Virus record (IMG/VR): IMGVR_UViG_3300035181_002074
Coordinates: 62,001-126,000 of that record
Strand: one strand, 5' to 3'
DNA length: 64,000 nt
DNA from: a virus
Part shown: positions 50,578 to 57,831 of the stretch, piece after piece
Layout: every line of letters begins with the position of its first letter
How positions within the stretch are numbered: position 1 is the first letter of the stretch
Translations under genes and position numbers: made by a program
The notes under the pieces: model-generated
Told to the model about the DNA's origin: nothing
Databases searched by the model: none
The model's input: only the letters and a program-made list of their open reading frames with translations

Positions 50578-51020
50578 TGACCCCAAAACAACTTAAATTA
50601 ATCTTAGACCAGCACCTTTTATGGTTACAAACTGACCCGAAGGGCATCCGTGCCAACCTTAGTGGAGCCGACCTTCGTGTAGCCAACCTTAGTGGAGCCG
50701 ACCTTCGTGGAGCCAACCTTAGTGTAGCCGACCTTCGTGGAGCCAACCTTAGTGGAGCCCACCTTCGTGGAGCCCACCTTAGTGGAGCCAACCTTAGTGG
50801 AGCCAACCTTAGTGGAGCCCACCTTCGTGGAGCCCACCTTAGTGGAGCCCACCTTAGTGGAGCCATAGGCATCCAAGTTTTTTGTTTGATGCAAAACGCA
50901 AAAACCTACGATTTATCCAAACAATATATTAAAATCGAATATTGTCAATATTATTCGGCTAAAAATCTGGTAAATATCAACAAAGTTTACAATGTTAGTG
51001 TAGTGGAGGAAGTAATATAA
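50577..51020 (+). CDS. Pentapeptide-repeat protein
   Basis: A 147-residue protein. Residues ~24-97 consist of about 15 tandem A(N/D/H)L(S/R)(G/V) units, which fold as a right-handed quadrilateral beta-helix. Some pentapeptide proteins mimic DNA and protect gyrase, but this one is short, so the role is open. I chose the ATG at 50577 over a TTG six nt upstream because it forms TAATG with the previous stop. The 15-bp DNA repeats suggest recent expansion. Confidence 0.82.
   Translation: MTPKQLKLILDQHLLWLQTDPKGIRANLSGADLRVANLSGADLRGANLSVADLRGANLSGAHLRGAHLSGANLSGANLSGAHLRGAHLSGAHLSGAIGIQVFCLMQNAKTYDLSKQYIKIEYCQYYSAKNLVNINKVYNVSVVEEVI
50655..50866 (+). repeat. 15-bp tandem repeats encoding pentapeptides
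   Basis: About 14 copies of a 15-bp unit close to AGTGGAGCCAACCTT, with alternation of CTTAG/CTTCG and GCCAA/GCCGA/GCCCA. Low divergence between copies points to recent slippage or unequal exchange. Confidence 0.85.
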
Positions 51021-51196
51021 TGGAAATTATAGTAATCATTTTATTCATAGTAGTTATTGCTTTACTGAGAACCGATACCCCATCCTTTAAAAAGGTGCCG
51101 CATTGTAAATCGCATAAATGGGCTTACACTGAAGATAACCAACTTAAGTGTGATGTTTGTCATTACACCGCTGGACAGGATTCTGGTCGTGAGTAA
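51020..51196 (+). CDS. Small membrane protein with zinc-knuckle tail
   Basis: A 58-residue protein. Residues 2-17 form a hydrophobic helix (EIIVIILFIVVIALL). The rest has CKSH and CDVC about 20 residues apart, a likely zinc site facing the cytoplasm. TAATG overlap with the pentapeptide gene. Possibly an early membrane-bound host modifier. Confidence 0.6.
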   Translation: MEIIVIILFIVVIALLRTDTPSFKKVPHCKSHKWAYTEDNQLKCDVCHYTAGQDSGRE

Positions 51197-51368
51197 GCTT
51201 GTAAGATTATATGGCGTATTTTCTGGGGAAACAAAATATATGATTCATTGCAATTATGCACAATACTCTTGGAGTGAATTTGTATTAGTATCGGATTCAA
51301 AATGCAGCTATACATCACCAGCTAGCATAGCCCATCGTTTATGGAATATACAAGTTTATGAGGGATGA
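51189..51368 (+). CDS. Mini-protein of the aromatic-rich group
   Basis: A 59-residue protein starting with GTG at 51189 (SKLVRLYGVFSGE), 8 nt inside the previous gene, after an AGGA site. Rich in Ser, Tyr and Trp; ends WNIQVYEG. The open frame continues upstream to 51150, but that part lies wholly in the zinc-knuckle gene. Function unknown. Confidence 0.52.
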   Translation: MSKLVRLYGVFSGETKYMIHCNYAQYSWSEFVLVSDSKCSYTSPASIAHRLWNIQVYEG

Positions 51369-51459
51369 ATATTATATTCAAGTATGGCAAAGTGAACCGA
51401 TGATTACTATCACTAAGAATAGCGTTGAGTGGCATCGATGGGTGATCAGGTTTTTATGA
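51358..51459 (+). CDS. Aromatic-rich mini-protein
   Basis: A 33-residue protein (MRDEYYIQVWQSEP to WHRWVIRFL) overlapping both neighbours. Four tryptophans in 33 residues. The ATG at 51358 has only a weak upstream site, so it may be translated by re-initiation. Confidence 0.42.
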   Translation: MRDEYYIQVWQSEPMITITKNSVEWHRWVIRFL

Positions 51460-51620
51460 AATCTTACTATTACATCCGAAAGCACACGTATGCAGACGCT
51501 GGCGACTTCCCTTATCACACGAATGCCATAGCATACTACCAGATTTTTAAGACACCCCAAGGTTTTTTGGGATCACAATCTAAGATTTGGTACAGGATAA
51601 ACATTTATGACGAGAATTAG
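51456..51620 (+). CDS. Aromatic-rich mini-protein
   Basis: A 54-residue protein beginning MKSYYYIRKHTY, with YYQIFKTPQGFLG and ending WYRINIYDEN. It shares the YQI-x-FK ... W-x-R-I pattern with the genes at 49321, 51607 and 51740. ATG at 51456 follows CAGG and overlaps the previous stop. Confidence 0.55.
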   Translation: MKSYYYIRKHTYADAGDFPYHTNAIAYYQIFKTPQGFLGSQSKIWYRINIYDEN

Positions 51621-51750
51621 GCCATCATTTCGGATTTTTAAGTATGACAATGGTGTTTATCGAGTTGTTGATAAACCATGGCATGACTACATGCCACATT
51701 CGTGGGCTTTTTGTGCTGGAAAAAAATGGAAAATTTCATATGCATCTTAA
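51607..51750 (+). CDS. Aromatic-rich mini-protein
   Basis: A 47-residue protein (RIFKYDNGVYRVV and AGKKWKISYAS). Its NGVY and G-x-x-W-K-I-S-Y segments match paralogues in the cluster. It overlaps the upstream gene by 14 nt and the next by 11 nt. Confidence 0.55.
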   Translation: MTRIRPSFRIFKYDNGVYRVVDKPWHDYMPHSWAFCAGKKWKISYAS

Positions 51751-51874
51751 ATGGAGTGTTTTCCGATTATCACAAGATGACAGAACGGTATATTATCAAA
51801 TCCATAAGTTTCGTAAAAATAAAAAAGGCGTATATGTTTATGCAGGCCACTTTTTCAGGATTGAATTTATATGA
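51740..51874 (+). CDS. Aromatic-rich mini-protein
   Basis: A 44-residue basic protein (LKWSVFRLSQDD, YYQIHKFRKNKKGVYVYAG, FFRIEFI). It shares YQI-x-x-F(R/K) and GVY-x-x-AG-x-x-(W/F)RI with the other paralogues. I chose the ATG at 51740; the frame continues upstream but only inside the previous gene. Stop overlaps the next ATG. Confidence 0.55.
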   Translation: MHLKWSVFRLSQDDRTVYYQIHKFRKNKKGVYVYAGHFFRIEFI

Positions 51875-52566
51875 TATTTAAAATAATGGAAGCCAAAATC
51901 AGACCAACCCGTGAAATGCCCTCCCAATGGCCAGATGTGTTACCAAATAATCCTGATGGAACTCCGCAGCGCATGCCGAAATATTACTGGGAAACAATAG
52001 ATGAATCCACCATTCCTGTAGATTCCGATTTATTTAGATTTTGGAAATTGATTACTGCTTTTTTAGACTCAGGCGCTTTTTTAGCTGGTGGATTCATGGT
52101 GGATTCATGGATGAGTAAGACACCGAAAGATATTGATTTGTACTTTAATTGCACTGAAGCCGTCAGAAAAACTCTTCGCCAAGCGTATGAATTTGGTTAT
52201 CATGTGACGGAAGAGCATTTATCTGCATTAGAAAATGGTGCTATGCAAATTATTTTAACTCATGATAATGGCTACATCCCGATTAATATCGTCAATGCTG
52301 AATACCGGAGCACCGTTCAGTCGTTCATGGAGCGCTTTGATTTAACTGCTTGCATGATCGGAATGCAGAAAGTTAAGGGGCAGTATCAAATCATAGCTGC
52401 CAGCGATTGGCAAATAAATTTTGATATTAAAATAATGAAATACAATTTTATTCATAACTGGATGGCCACCAAAAAAAGAACTTTAAAATATTCAATAAAA
52501 GGTTTTAAACTTGAGGAAAGTAACGGAATGGTAGTCTTAGGCGATGGAACCTCAAAATATTACTAA
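51871..52566 (+). CDS. Nucleotidyltransferase-fold protein
   Basis: A 231-residue protein. Residues ~68-90 read FLAGGFMVDSW then TPKDIDLYF, the polymerase-beta-type nucleotidyltransferase core (GG motif and DxD metal ligands). Later strands include GAMQIILTHDNG and PINIVNA. Such phage enzymes may add nucleotides to RNA, proteins or small molecules; the substrate here is unknown. ATGA overlap with the preceding mini-gene; an alternative start is ATG at 51886. Confidence 0.7.
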   Translation: MIFKIMEAKIRPTREMPSQWPDVLPNNPDGTPQRMPKYYWETIDESTIPVDSDLFRFWKLITAFLDSGAFLAGGFMVDSWMSKTPKDIDLYFNCTEAVRKTLRQAYEFGYHVTEEHLSALENGAMQIILTHDNGYIPINIVNAEYRSTVQSFMERFDLTACMIGMQKVKGQYQIIAASDWQINFDIKIMKYNFIHNWMATKKRTLKYSIKGFKLEESNGMVVLGDGTSKYY

Positions 52567-52569
52567 ATT

Positions 52570-52803
52570 ATGATCAATACCCAAGATAAACTATTAGAAC
52601 TAATTGGAAATGTGTTTAAGGAATACAAGGACAAGCAGAAAAAGGCCCAGTATGCTTACCTACATGTTCACCCATCACTATTCGCACTGCTGCCAATTGA
52701 AGGAGATTATATTGCATTCCCGCAAGGACTTGAAACCATTGTTGTTTCCGATCCGTCGGTTTTTATTCAAATAACGGTTGACAAACCACTTAGCATGAGG
52801 TAA
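52570..52803 (+). CDS. Small protein of unknown function
   Basis: A 77-residue protein: helical N-terminus (QDKLLELIGNVFKEYKDKQK), then strands (LHVHPSLFALLPIEGDYIAF). Its last codons hold the -35 and spacer of the next promoter. Unrecognised. Confidence 0.6.
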   Translation: MINTQDKLLELIGNVFKEYKDKQKKAQYAYLHVHPSLFALLPIEGDYIAFPQGLETIVVSDPSVFIQITVDKPLSMR

Positions 52804-52813
52804 TATTATTATA
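52778..52813 (+). promoter_or_regulatory. Leaderless sigma-70 promoter of the VWA gene
   Basis: Perfect TTGACA (52778-52783), 17 bp, TAATAT (52801-52806), six bases, then ATG at 52813. The predicted transcription start is the A of ATG. A GAGG nearby could also serve read-through transcripts. Confidence 0.72.
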
Positions 52814-53973
52814 TGAGTTTAAGCGTATTAGAAGATAGCATTATTTACTTACTCCACACTGAACCTTTCTATGCCCATCTCTTAATGAGAATGCGTCGCA
52901 TGAAAACGACTAAGATCGAAACCGCAGGTGTTCGTATTACCGACGGAATCGACCTTCTTTATAATGAAAACTATCTGATTAAGCAAAAAACTGCCCACGG
53001 CATTAAAGCCCCTGCTGGGATTCTTAAGCATGAGTGCGAGCATGTGTTATTCCTACACTTGGGCGGACGTCAAGAAGGTTTCGAACACAAGAAATTCAAT
53101 ATCGCTGCTGATTGCTCTATTAACCAATTTAATTCCCTGATTGACGGTATGAAAGAGGATATTGTTACCCTTGATAACTTTAAGAAGCTCGTGGAAAATC
53201 CAAATGTGGAAGCTCAACAAACTCTTGAATATTACTATGGCCTTCTTCAGAAAAAATCTGACGAGAAAAAAGGTGACCCAGAATTTCAGAAAATGCTTGA
53301 CCAGATGTCTGAGTCTTTAGACGACCACGGCACATGGGATGAATCAGTTTGTGGTGAAGCCCAAAAACGTATTGCTCAATATGCGGTTAATCAGGCTGCT
53401 ACGTCAACTGGCAGAGGCAACCTTCCCGCTAATATTGCCAAACAAATTGAAACAATGAACAAAGAAACCCTTAACTGGAAATCCATCTTAAGGCGCTTCT
53501 GGAGTCGTGGAGTAACTGTAGAAATTAAATCCACTAGAATGCGCGTAAATCGTCGTTGGGGTATCGCTCAACCGGGTAAACGCACAAATCCATTGGTTCA
53601 CGTTGCAATGGTTATCGATACTTCTGGCTCTATGGGAGATGACGACATTGATGCAATTTTTTGTGAAGCGAAACGTATTCACGACACTGGTGCTACTGTA
53701 ACGATTATTGAATGTGATACAGAAGTGCATAAAACATGGACTTATCAAGGTAAAAATAATGTAGAAGTGCATGGCCGTGGCGGTACCAGTTTCCAGCCCG
53801 GTTTGGATGCTGCAGCAAAAGCTGATGCAGATGTTTGTATTTATTTTACGGATGGGGACGGCGAACAAGATTTTAAACTCCCTAAAATGCCAGTACTTTG
53901 GGTATTGACCCGCGAAGGCCACTCTGGAACAGTTCCAGAAAAAGGACTTAAAGTATGGATGAAAACGAAGTAA
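52813..53973 (+). CDS. VWA protein with metallopeptidase-like domain
   Basis: A 386-residue protein of the DUF2201 type. The N-terminal half has a zincin-like helix (LKHECEHVLFLHLGG, HECEH at 73-77). The C-terminal half is a von Willebrand A-like fold with the metal-site motif MVIDTSGSMGDDD and later GRGGTSFQPGLDAA and YFTDGDGE. These proteins pair with MoxR-type AAA+ ATPases, and one follows at 54429. The pair may act as a chaperone or insertase on an unknown phage or host target. Confidence 0.8.
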   Translation: MSLSVLEDSIIYLLHTEPFYAHLLMRMRRMKTTKIETAGVRITDGIDLLYNENYLIKQKTAHGIKAPAGILKHECEHVLFLHLGGRQEGFEHKKFNIAADCSINQFNSLIDGMKEDIVTLDNFKKLVENPNVEAQQTLEYYYGLLQKKSDEKKGDPEFQKMLDQMSESLDDHGTWDESVCGEAQKRIAQYAVNQAATSTGRGNLPANIAKQIETMNKETLNWKSILRRFWSRGVTVEIKSTRMRVNRRWGIAQPGKRTNPLVHVAMVIDTSGSMGDDDIDAIFCEAKRIHDTGATVTIIECDTEVHKTWTYQGKNNVEVHGRGGTSFQPGLDAAAKADADVCIYFTDGDGEQDFKLPKMPVLWVLTREGHSGTVPEKGLKVWMKTK

Positions 53974-54356
53974 GAAAAAGACTTCATCGTTTTAGCGGAT
54001 TAATGGCTAGCACTGTGCATGCTATCTACATGAACGAGATTATACATTCTAGCAAACCAAAACCTGAATTATACAATGATCTAGTGCTTGTTGATTATCC
54101 AGCCATACAAATTGGAATTATTCATATTTTGCCAGTACCAGAAGAAATATTAGCTTTTCTTGTAGATTATCCAAGCACGTCTGAAGCTGTAAGGCTCGAA
54201 ATTGCTTCGAAAACCACTAGTCATGACCTTATTCTGAAACTACACCAGTCTGCGAGTCATGTGGTCTCACGCGCCGCTCTTTACAACAAGAACGCTCCTG
54301 CTAATATCCAAATGCTCAGAATTAAAGACGAATTAGTAATGAAAATTAATAAATAA
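53955..54356 (+). CDS. Leucine-rich-variant-like small protein
   Basis: A 133-residue helical protein. The second half (VDYPSTSEAVRLEIASKTTS, then LYNKNAPANIQMLR) resembles the helical units of the giant repeat protein at 38803. It lies between the VWA and MoxR genes and overlaps the VWA gene by 19 nt, so it may be a third component or adaptor. Confidence 0.6.
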   Translation: MDENEVRKRLHRFSGLMASTVHAIYMNEIIHSSKPKPELYNDLVLVDYPAIQIGIIHILPVPEEILAFLVDYPSTSEAVRLEIASKTTSHDLILKLHQSASHVVSRAALYNKNAPANIQMLRIKDELVMKINK

Positions 54357-54363
54357 AAAAGGG

Positions 54364-54399
54364 TTGACTAAAACAATAAACCCTGATAGTATTAAAGTA
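54364..54399 (+). promoter_or_regulatory. Sigma-70 promoter of the MoxR gene
   Basis: TTGACT (54364-54369), 17 bp, TAGTAT (54387-54392). The predicted leader is about 30 nt and contains GAAAGGAAAA before ATG at 54429. Confidence 0.65.
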
Positions 54400-54428
54400 A
54401 CAACAACCCCGAAAGGAAAACTTGACCG

Positions 54429-55508
54429 ATGAAGATTAGTGAAATTAAAAGAGGATTACCCCACCTGATTGCCGCAAAAGTTCCAGCATTACTTATTGGA
54501 CACCACGGCTTAGGTAAAAGTTCTGTAATGAGACAAATTGCAGATGAATCTGGAATGACATTTTTTGATGTACGCCTTGGAACTATGTGCGATCCGGGCG
54601 ATTTACTTGGACTTATGATCGAGCGCCAAGATGCTGAAGGCAACAAATCTTTTGAACACGTGCTACCAGCTTGGTGGCCTAAAGCCGGTGAACGCAAAAT
54701 GATCTTTATCGACGAGATCAATCGTGCTCGCCCAGATATGCTCCAAATGGTATTCCAATTAATCCTTGATCGTCGTATCCATACCCATGTATTGCCAGAA
54801 GGCTGTACTGTGCATGCTGCGATGAATCCAGACAGCAATGATTACAAAACTACCAATATTGACGATGCCGCTTTATTGAGTCGTTTTTGCCAAATTAAGT
54901 TTACTCCATCCCAAGAAGAATTTCTTGAATATGCTCGCAGTAAACCAAAATTTGATTCTACTTTCCTTGGCTTCGTAGCAGAAAATATGCAAATGGTTGA
55001 CTGCACTGGCCTTGAATCATTCGAAGTAAAAGCGAAACCAGATCGTCGTGCTATCGTAAGAGCTGAAGAAGTGCTTTCTTCGGGATTACCAGAAGATCTT
55101 TGGATTGAGATGCTTGGCGGAATGCTTGGTTACGAAATGGCTGTAAAATACGTTGAATACGTAAAGTCAAACGAAATCAAACCACTTACTTTTGAACAAG
55201 TAGTTGGTGCATACAATAAACACAGCCATGTTGTTGCTGCTATGATGAAAAAAGAACGTCATGATGTAGTGACTGTAACCGTGGACAATGTATTGTCGGA
55301 GCTTTTCAAGCGTAAAGATTTGACTAAGAAAGAATCATTGAATATTAGATCATTCTTGCTTGATATCCCTAAAGATATTACTCAAGGTTTCATCAACAGA
55401 TTCCTTTCTGATTCTCCAAGTCATGCGAATAATCCAGTAAGCATTAACATCAATAAATATGTTCTTGATGACGCTTTCGTGGAAACGTTCTCAGCGAAAG
55501 TGAAATAA
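54429..55508 (+). CDS. MoxR-type AAA+ ATPase
   Basis: A 359-residue ATPase. Walker A LIGHHGLGKSSVM (22-34), Walker B KMIFIDEINRARPD (near 95), and sensor/Arg-finger region ALLSRFCQIKF. The insertion before Walker B and the DEIN(R) form fit MoxR/McrB-like ATPases. It probably remodels a target together with the VWA protein at 52813. Own promoter; followed one nt later by a membrane protein. Confidence 0.85.
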   Translation: MKISEIKRGLPHLIAAKVPALLIGHHGLGKSSVMRQIADESGMTFFDVRLGTMCDPGDLLGLMIERQDAEGNKSFEHVLPAWWPKAGERKMIFIDEINRARPDMLQMVFQLILDRRIHTHVLPEGCTVHAAMNPDSNDYKTTNIDDAALLSRFCQIKFTPSQEEFLEYARSKPKFDSTFLGFVAENMQMVDCTGLESFEVKAKPDRRAIVRAEEVLSSGLPEDLWIEMLGGMLGYEMAVKYVEYVKSNEIKPLTFEQVVGAYNKHSHVVAAMMKKERHDVVTVTVDNVLSELFKRKDLTKKESLNIRSFLLDIPKDITQGFINRFLSDSPSHANNPVSININKYVLDDAFVETFSAKVK

Positions 55509-55509
55509 T

Positions 55510-55713
55510 ATGGATTTTGCACTTTGGATTTTAGTAATGCTACTCTTATTTAAGGCGTCATCTTTAGATGATGAACTGGAGCTTTCTCGCCAAGAATCCA
55601 AGGCATCTTTAGAACAGCATACTAAAGAGATCGCGGTTTTAAATGAAAAATGTGCCAACTTGACTGAGGATCTTGATGCAGTGAAGCTAAGGCTCAGAGT
55701 AAAAGGTAAATAA
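55510..55713 (+). CDS. Small membrane-anchored coiled-coil protein
   Basis: A 67-residue protein. Residues 2-17 are a hydrophobic segment (DFALWILVMLLLFKAS); the rest is a charged coiled coil. Resembles a signal-anchor i-spanin in layout, but no o-spanin, holin or endolysin neighbour is seen. Function open. Confidence 0.55.
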   Translation: MDFALWILVMLLLFKASSLDDELELSRQESKASLEQHTKEIAVLNEKCANLTEDLDAVKLRLRVKGK

Positions 55714-55720
55714 TATAAAG

Positions 55721-55754
55721 GGGTAGCGCTTGATGGGTGCTACCCTGCTATAAT
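55721..55754 (+). promoter_or_regulatory. Hairpin next to an extended -10 promoter
   Basis: A stem GGGTAGC (55721-55727) pairs with GCTACCC (55739-55745) and extends by a GC/GT pair around a 7-nt loop. TG-C-TATAAT (hexamer 55749-55754) directly follows. There is no T-run, so it is not a clear terminator. It may be an operator or structured element for the 55787 gene. Confidence 0.5.
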
Positions 55755-55786
55755 CACAACAAAGATAGTAAAGCATCGAGGGATCT

Positions 55787-55963
55787 GTGAAAAAAATAAA
55801 GGAAGGCGATGTGGTTACGATCACACAAGCCATTAAAAGTATGCTTGGCACGGAAGTTCAGCCTATCGGAACGGTCGTAGGAGTATTTGGAGATCAGCTC
55901 ACCGTACTGCTCGGCAATAATGATATTTGGATTGGAAGCGCTAAGTTTGTATTTAAACAGTAG
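55787..55963 (+). CDS. Small SH3-like protein
   Basis: A 58-residue protein starting with GTG after CGAGGGATCT. The sequence (KEGDVVTIT, then PIGTVVGVFGDQLTVLLGN and DIWIGSAKFVF) suggests a small five-strand SH3-like barrel, as found in small phage proteins. Function unknown. Confidence 0.6.
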   Translation: MKKIKEGDVVTITQAIKSMLGTEVQPIGTVVGVFGDQLTVLLGNNDIWIGSAKFVFKQ

Positions 55964-55976
55964 ATAAGGAAAAGGT

Positions 55977-56294
55977 ATGAAAAGAAAAAAACGGATTGAA
56001 TTAAGTAGACTTTTAGATAGAAAATTGGATATTTTGGGTGTAGCTAACGAGCCAAAATTAAGACAGATCGGTAATAAACCGATTTTAACTATCAAAGATG
56101 AAAAAATTGTAGAAGGCACCGCACCGGTGTACCAGTTGCATAACCTTCGTAGACAAATGATTTCAAAGATCCTTGAGGGTGGTGAGGGTGCTGCAAGGGC
56201 ATTTCTCGCGATGGATAATCAAGCCCTTAAAGGTGCATTAGTGCCTCAAACTGACGAGTCCCCAACTCCGTCAGCCGAAGAAGCTAATGATTAA
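55977..56294 (+). CDS. Small basic protein of unknown function
   Basis: A 105-residue protein: basic N-terminus (KRKKRIELSRLLDRKLD), a central strand pair, a helical part (LHNLRRQMISKILEGGEG) and an acidic Pro/Ser tail. Ribosome-binding site AAGGAAAAGGT. Unrecognised. Confidence 0.6.
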   Translation: MKRKKRIELSRLLDRKLDILGVANEPKLRQIGNKPILTIKDEKIVEGTAPVYQLHNLRRQMISKILEGGEGAARAFLAMDNQALKGALVPQTDESPTPSAEEAND

Positions 56295-56436
56295 TGCCCT
56301 GCTCACGGTAGCAGCATTAGGAGCTACGGTCTTATTCGTGTATCAAGCGGTTGTTGTAAATCAATGTAATTATTCGCTTTTGTTTGTTATCCTAGCGAAT
56401 TTACTGATAATGCGCTTAAGATCGTGGCTCCCCTAA
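56287..56436 (+). CDS. 49-residue two-helix membrane protein
   Basis: ATG at 56287 overlaps the upstream stop by 8 nt. Two hydrophobic segments (LLTVAALGATVLFVYQAVVV and YSLLFVILANLLIM) are joined by a short polar turn, and a basic end follows. This is holin-like in size and layout, though position does not prove it. The stop codon lies in a late promoter motif. Confidence 0.5.
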   Translation: MINALLTVAALGATVLFVYQAVVVNQCNYSLLFVILANLLIMRLRSWLP

Positions 56437-56442
56437 TATTTG
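56432..56442 (+). promoter_or_regulatory. Late promoter motif CCTAATATTTG
   Basis: One mismatch to CCTAATATTTT. It contains the preceding gene's TAA stop. Six or seven nt later comes GAGGG, the ribosome-binding site of the 56456 gene. Confidence 0.5.
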
Positions 56443-56455
56443 TCATGAGGGTAAA

Positions 56456-56755
56456 ATGGATAAAACAAGGTATGAATTTACCGTTACCGTTTCCGCAGAA
56501 GTACTTAGCGGCTTCCCTATGCCTATTTACGATGAATCAGGCAAAATCATCGGGGCATTTACCCAGCACTATACAAACTCATTACGCTGCTTTGTAGCAG
56601 CAACCGGATGGGGTGATTCAATTCATCTCGAAGATCAATTCTGGTTTACCCCTACATTAAATGAATCCAATATCGTTGTCTCTGGCCATATTTCCGCCAT
56701 TGAGCATTCTAATCAATCCATCAAAGTAAAAGGTGCAGGGAGAAACTATGAGTAG
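56456..56755 (+). CDS. Beta-rich small protein
   Basis: A 99-residue protein with regular strands (YEFTVTVSAEVLSG and others), and no cysteine motif. The start follows GAGGGTAAA. It overlaps the ClpP-like gene by 8 nt. Possibly a structural component; no family recognised. Confidence 0.6.
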   Translation: MDKTRYEFTVTVSAEVLSGFPMPIYDESGKIIGAFTQHYTNSLRCFVAATGWGDSIHLEDQFWFTPTLNESNIVVSGHISAIEHSNQSIKVKGAGRNYE

Positions 56756-57380
56756 ACCAAGACAAATGCGGAAACCACCAAATGACTCTGATCAAATCTG
56801 GGTAACTCATTTTGATGATGAAGGTTTAGAAGATTTTTACGAAAAATTCATGGAATTAGAAAATGACCCATCTATTTCAATTATCTCAATAATTGTAAGC
56901 AGTTATGGTGGTGATGTGGCCATAATGAACTCCATGAGAGATTTGATTAAGTCATCCCATAAGCCTGTATCCACCTTGGCACTGGGTAAAGCGATGTCAG
57001 CTGGCATTTGCCTGTTAGCGTCTGGCACAAAGGGATATCGTTTTGCGGCACCTAATTCATCCTTAATGTTTCATGAAGTTAGTACGATGCATCACGGGAA
57101 GGCCACTGATCTGGAAACATCATCACTTAATACGACCCAGATTAATAAATTATTGATTAGAAATTTCGCGCATGATACCGATAATACAGTCAAAGAGATT
57201 GAGAATGAAATGCATGCGCGGGGTAATAGTGATTGGTTTCTGACACCACAAGAAGCTCTTAATTGGGGTATCATCGATCAAATTGCAATTCCACGTGTTG
57301 TGACGCAGCATTCTCCATCTACCTTAGCTATCGTTAAAACTGTCCCAAAGCCACTATCCAAGAAAAAGAGAAAAGCCTAA
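56748..57380 (+). CDS. ClpP-like serine protease
   Basis: A 210-residue protease of the ClpP/crotonase fold. The catalytic triad is visible as KAMSAG (S84), LMFHEV (H109) and GIIDQI (D177). No ClpX/ClpA partner was identified, so it may work with host unfoldases or alone. A prohead protease role is unlikely because the 36220 protein fits better. I chose the ATG at 56748 (after GGGAGAAACT); a GTG at 56733 is unsupported. Confidence 0.85.
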   Translation: MSRPRQMRKPPNDSDQIWVTHFDDEGLEDFYEKFMELENDPSISIISIIVSSYGGDVAIMNSMRDLIKSSHKPVSTLALGKAMSAGICLLASGTKGYRFAAPNSSLMFHEVSTMHHGKATDLETSSLNTTQINKLLIRNFAHDTDNTVKEIENEMHARGNSDWFLTPQEALNWGIIDQIAIPRVVTQHSPSTLAIVKTVPKPLSKKKRKA

Positions 57381-57386
57381 TATTTT
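57376..57386 (+). promoter_or_regulatory. Late promoter motif CCTAATATTTT
   Basis: Exact copy of the late motif. Its TAA is the stop codon of the ClpP-like gene. It lies 20 nt before the start of the next structural gene. Confidence 0.6.
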
Positions 57387-57405
57387 CTAAGGATTGGAAG
57401 TACGA

Positions 57406-57825
57406 ATGCGCTACGGTTTCATACTCTTAGATAATGTTTATAATGTAAATTCCTTTGATAAAACTGAAAACCTCAATATTATCAACGGGAACCTCACGAC
57501 CATTTACTTTAGATTGGTAACAATCAAAGGTAATTCCGGTGATATCGACCATGACACCTTGCGATTCATTCCAGCCGCTGGAACCCAAGCTTACGTTTCT
57601 TTTGCGAGTATTGATGATGCAGCTGCAATTACCGACCGCCCAGCATCTCAACCATACCCAACCCAAGATACCTCTATTTTTTCTGTTACCTTAGCAGCTG
57701 ACGAAAGTATCGCACAAAATTCCATGTCGGTTAAATTTAACGACGGCGTGAATACATTTTACGCAGAACGTTTATCTGATATTACACAACAAGACATTAA
57801 TTCAAAGGACAGATTTTTCTGTTAA
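57406..57825 (+). CDS. Beta-rich virion protein
   Basis: A 139-residue, all-beta-looking protein (KTENLNIINGNLTTIYFRLV, then AYVSFASIDDAAAI), probably a decoration or baseplate-type structural protein. I chose ATG at 57406 with GGAAG six nt upstream; a TTG at 57394 has no proper site. Followed by the neck-like gene. Confidence 0.6.
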   Translation: MRYGFILLDNVYNVNSFDKTENLNIINGNLTTIYFRLVTIKGNSGDIDHDTLRFIPAAGTQAYVSFASIDDAAAITDRPASQPYPTQDTSIFSVTLAADESIAQNSMSVKFNDGVNTFYAERLSDITQQDINSKDRFFC

Positions 57826-57831
57826 AGTTAC

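Noticed and set aside
50655-50866. Possible CRISPR array
   Set aside because: Short contiguous 15-bp units with no unique spacers, all in one open frame.
50625-50894. Long minus-strand frame encoding a repeated STKVG pentapeptide (and another minus frame at 50393-50872 with repeated APLR)
   Set aside because: These are mirror readings of the 15-bp pentapeptide repeats on the plus strand; the plus frame has A(N/D)LSG units of a known fold and a proper start site.
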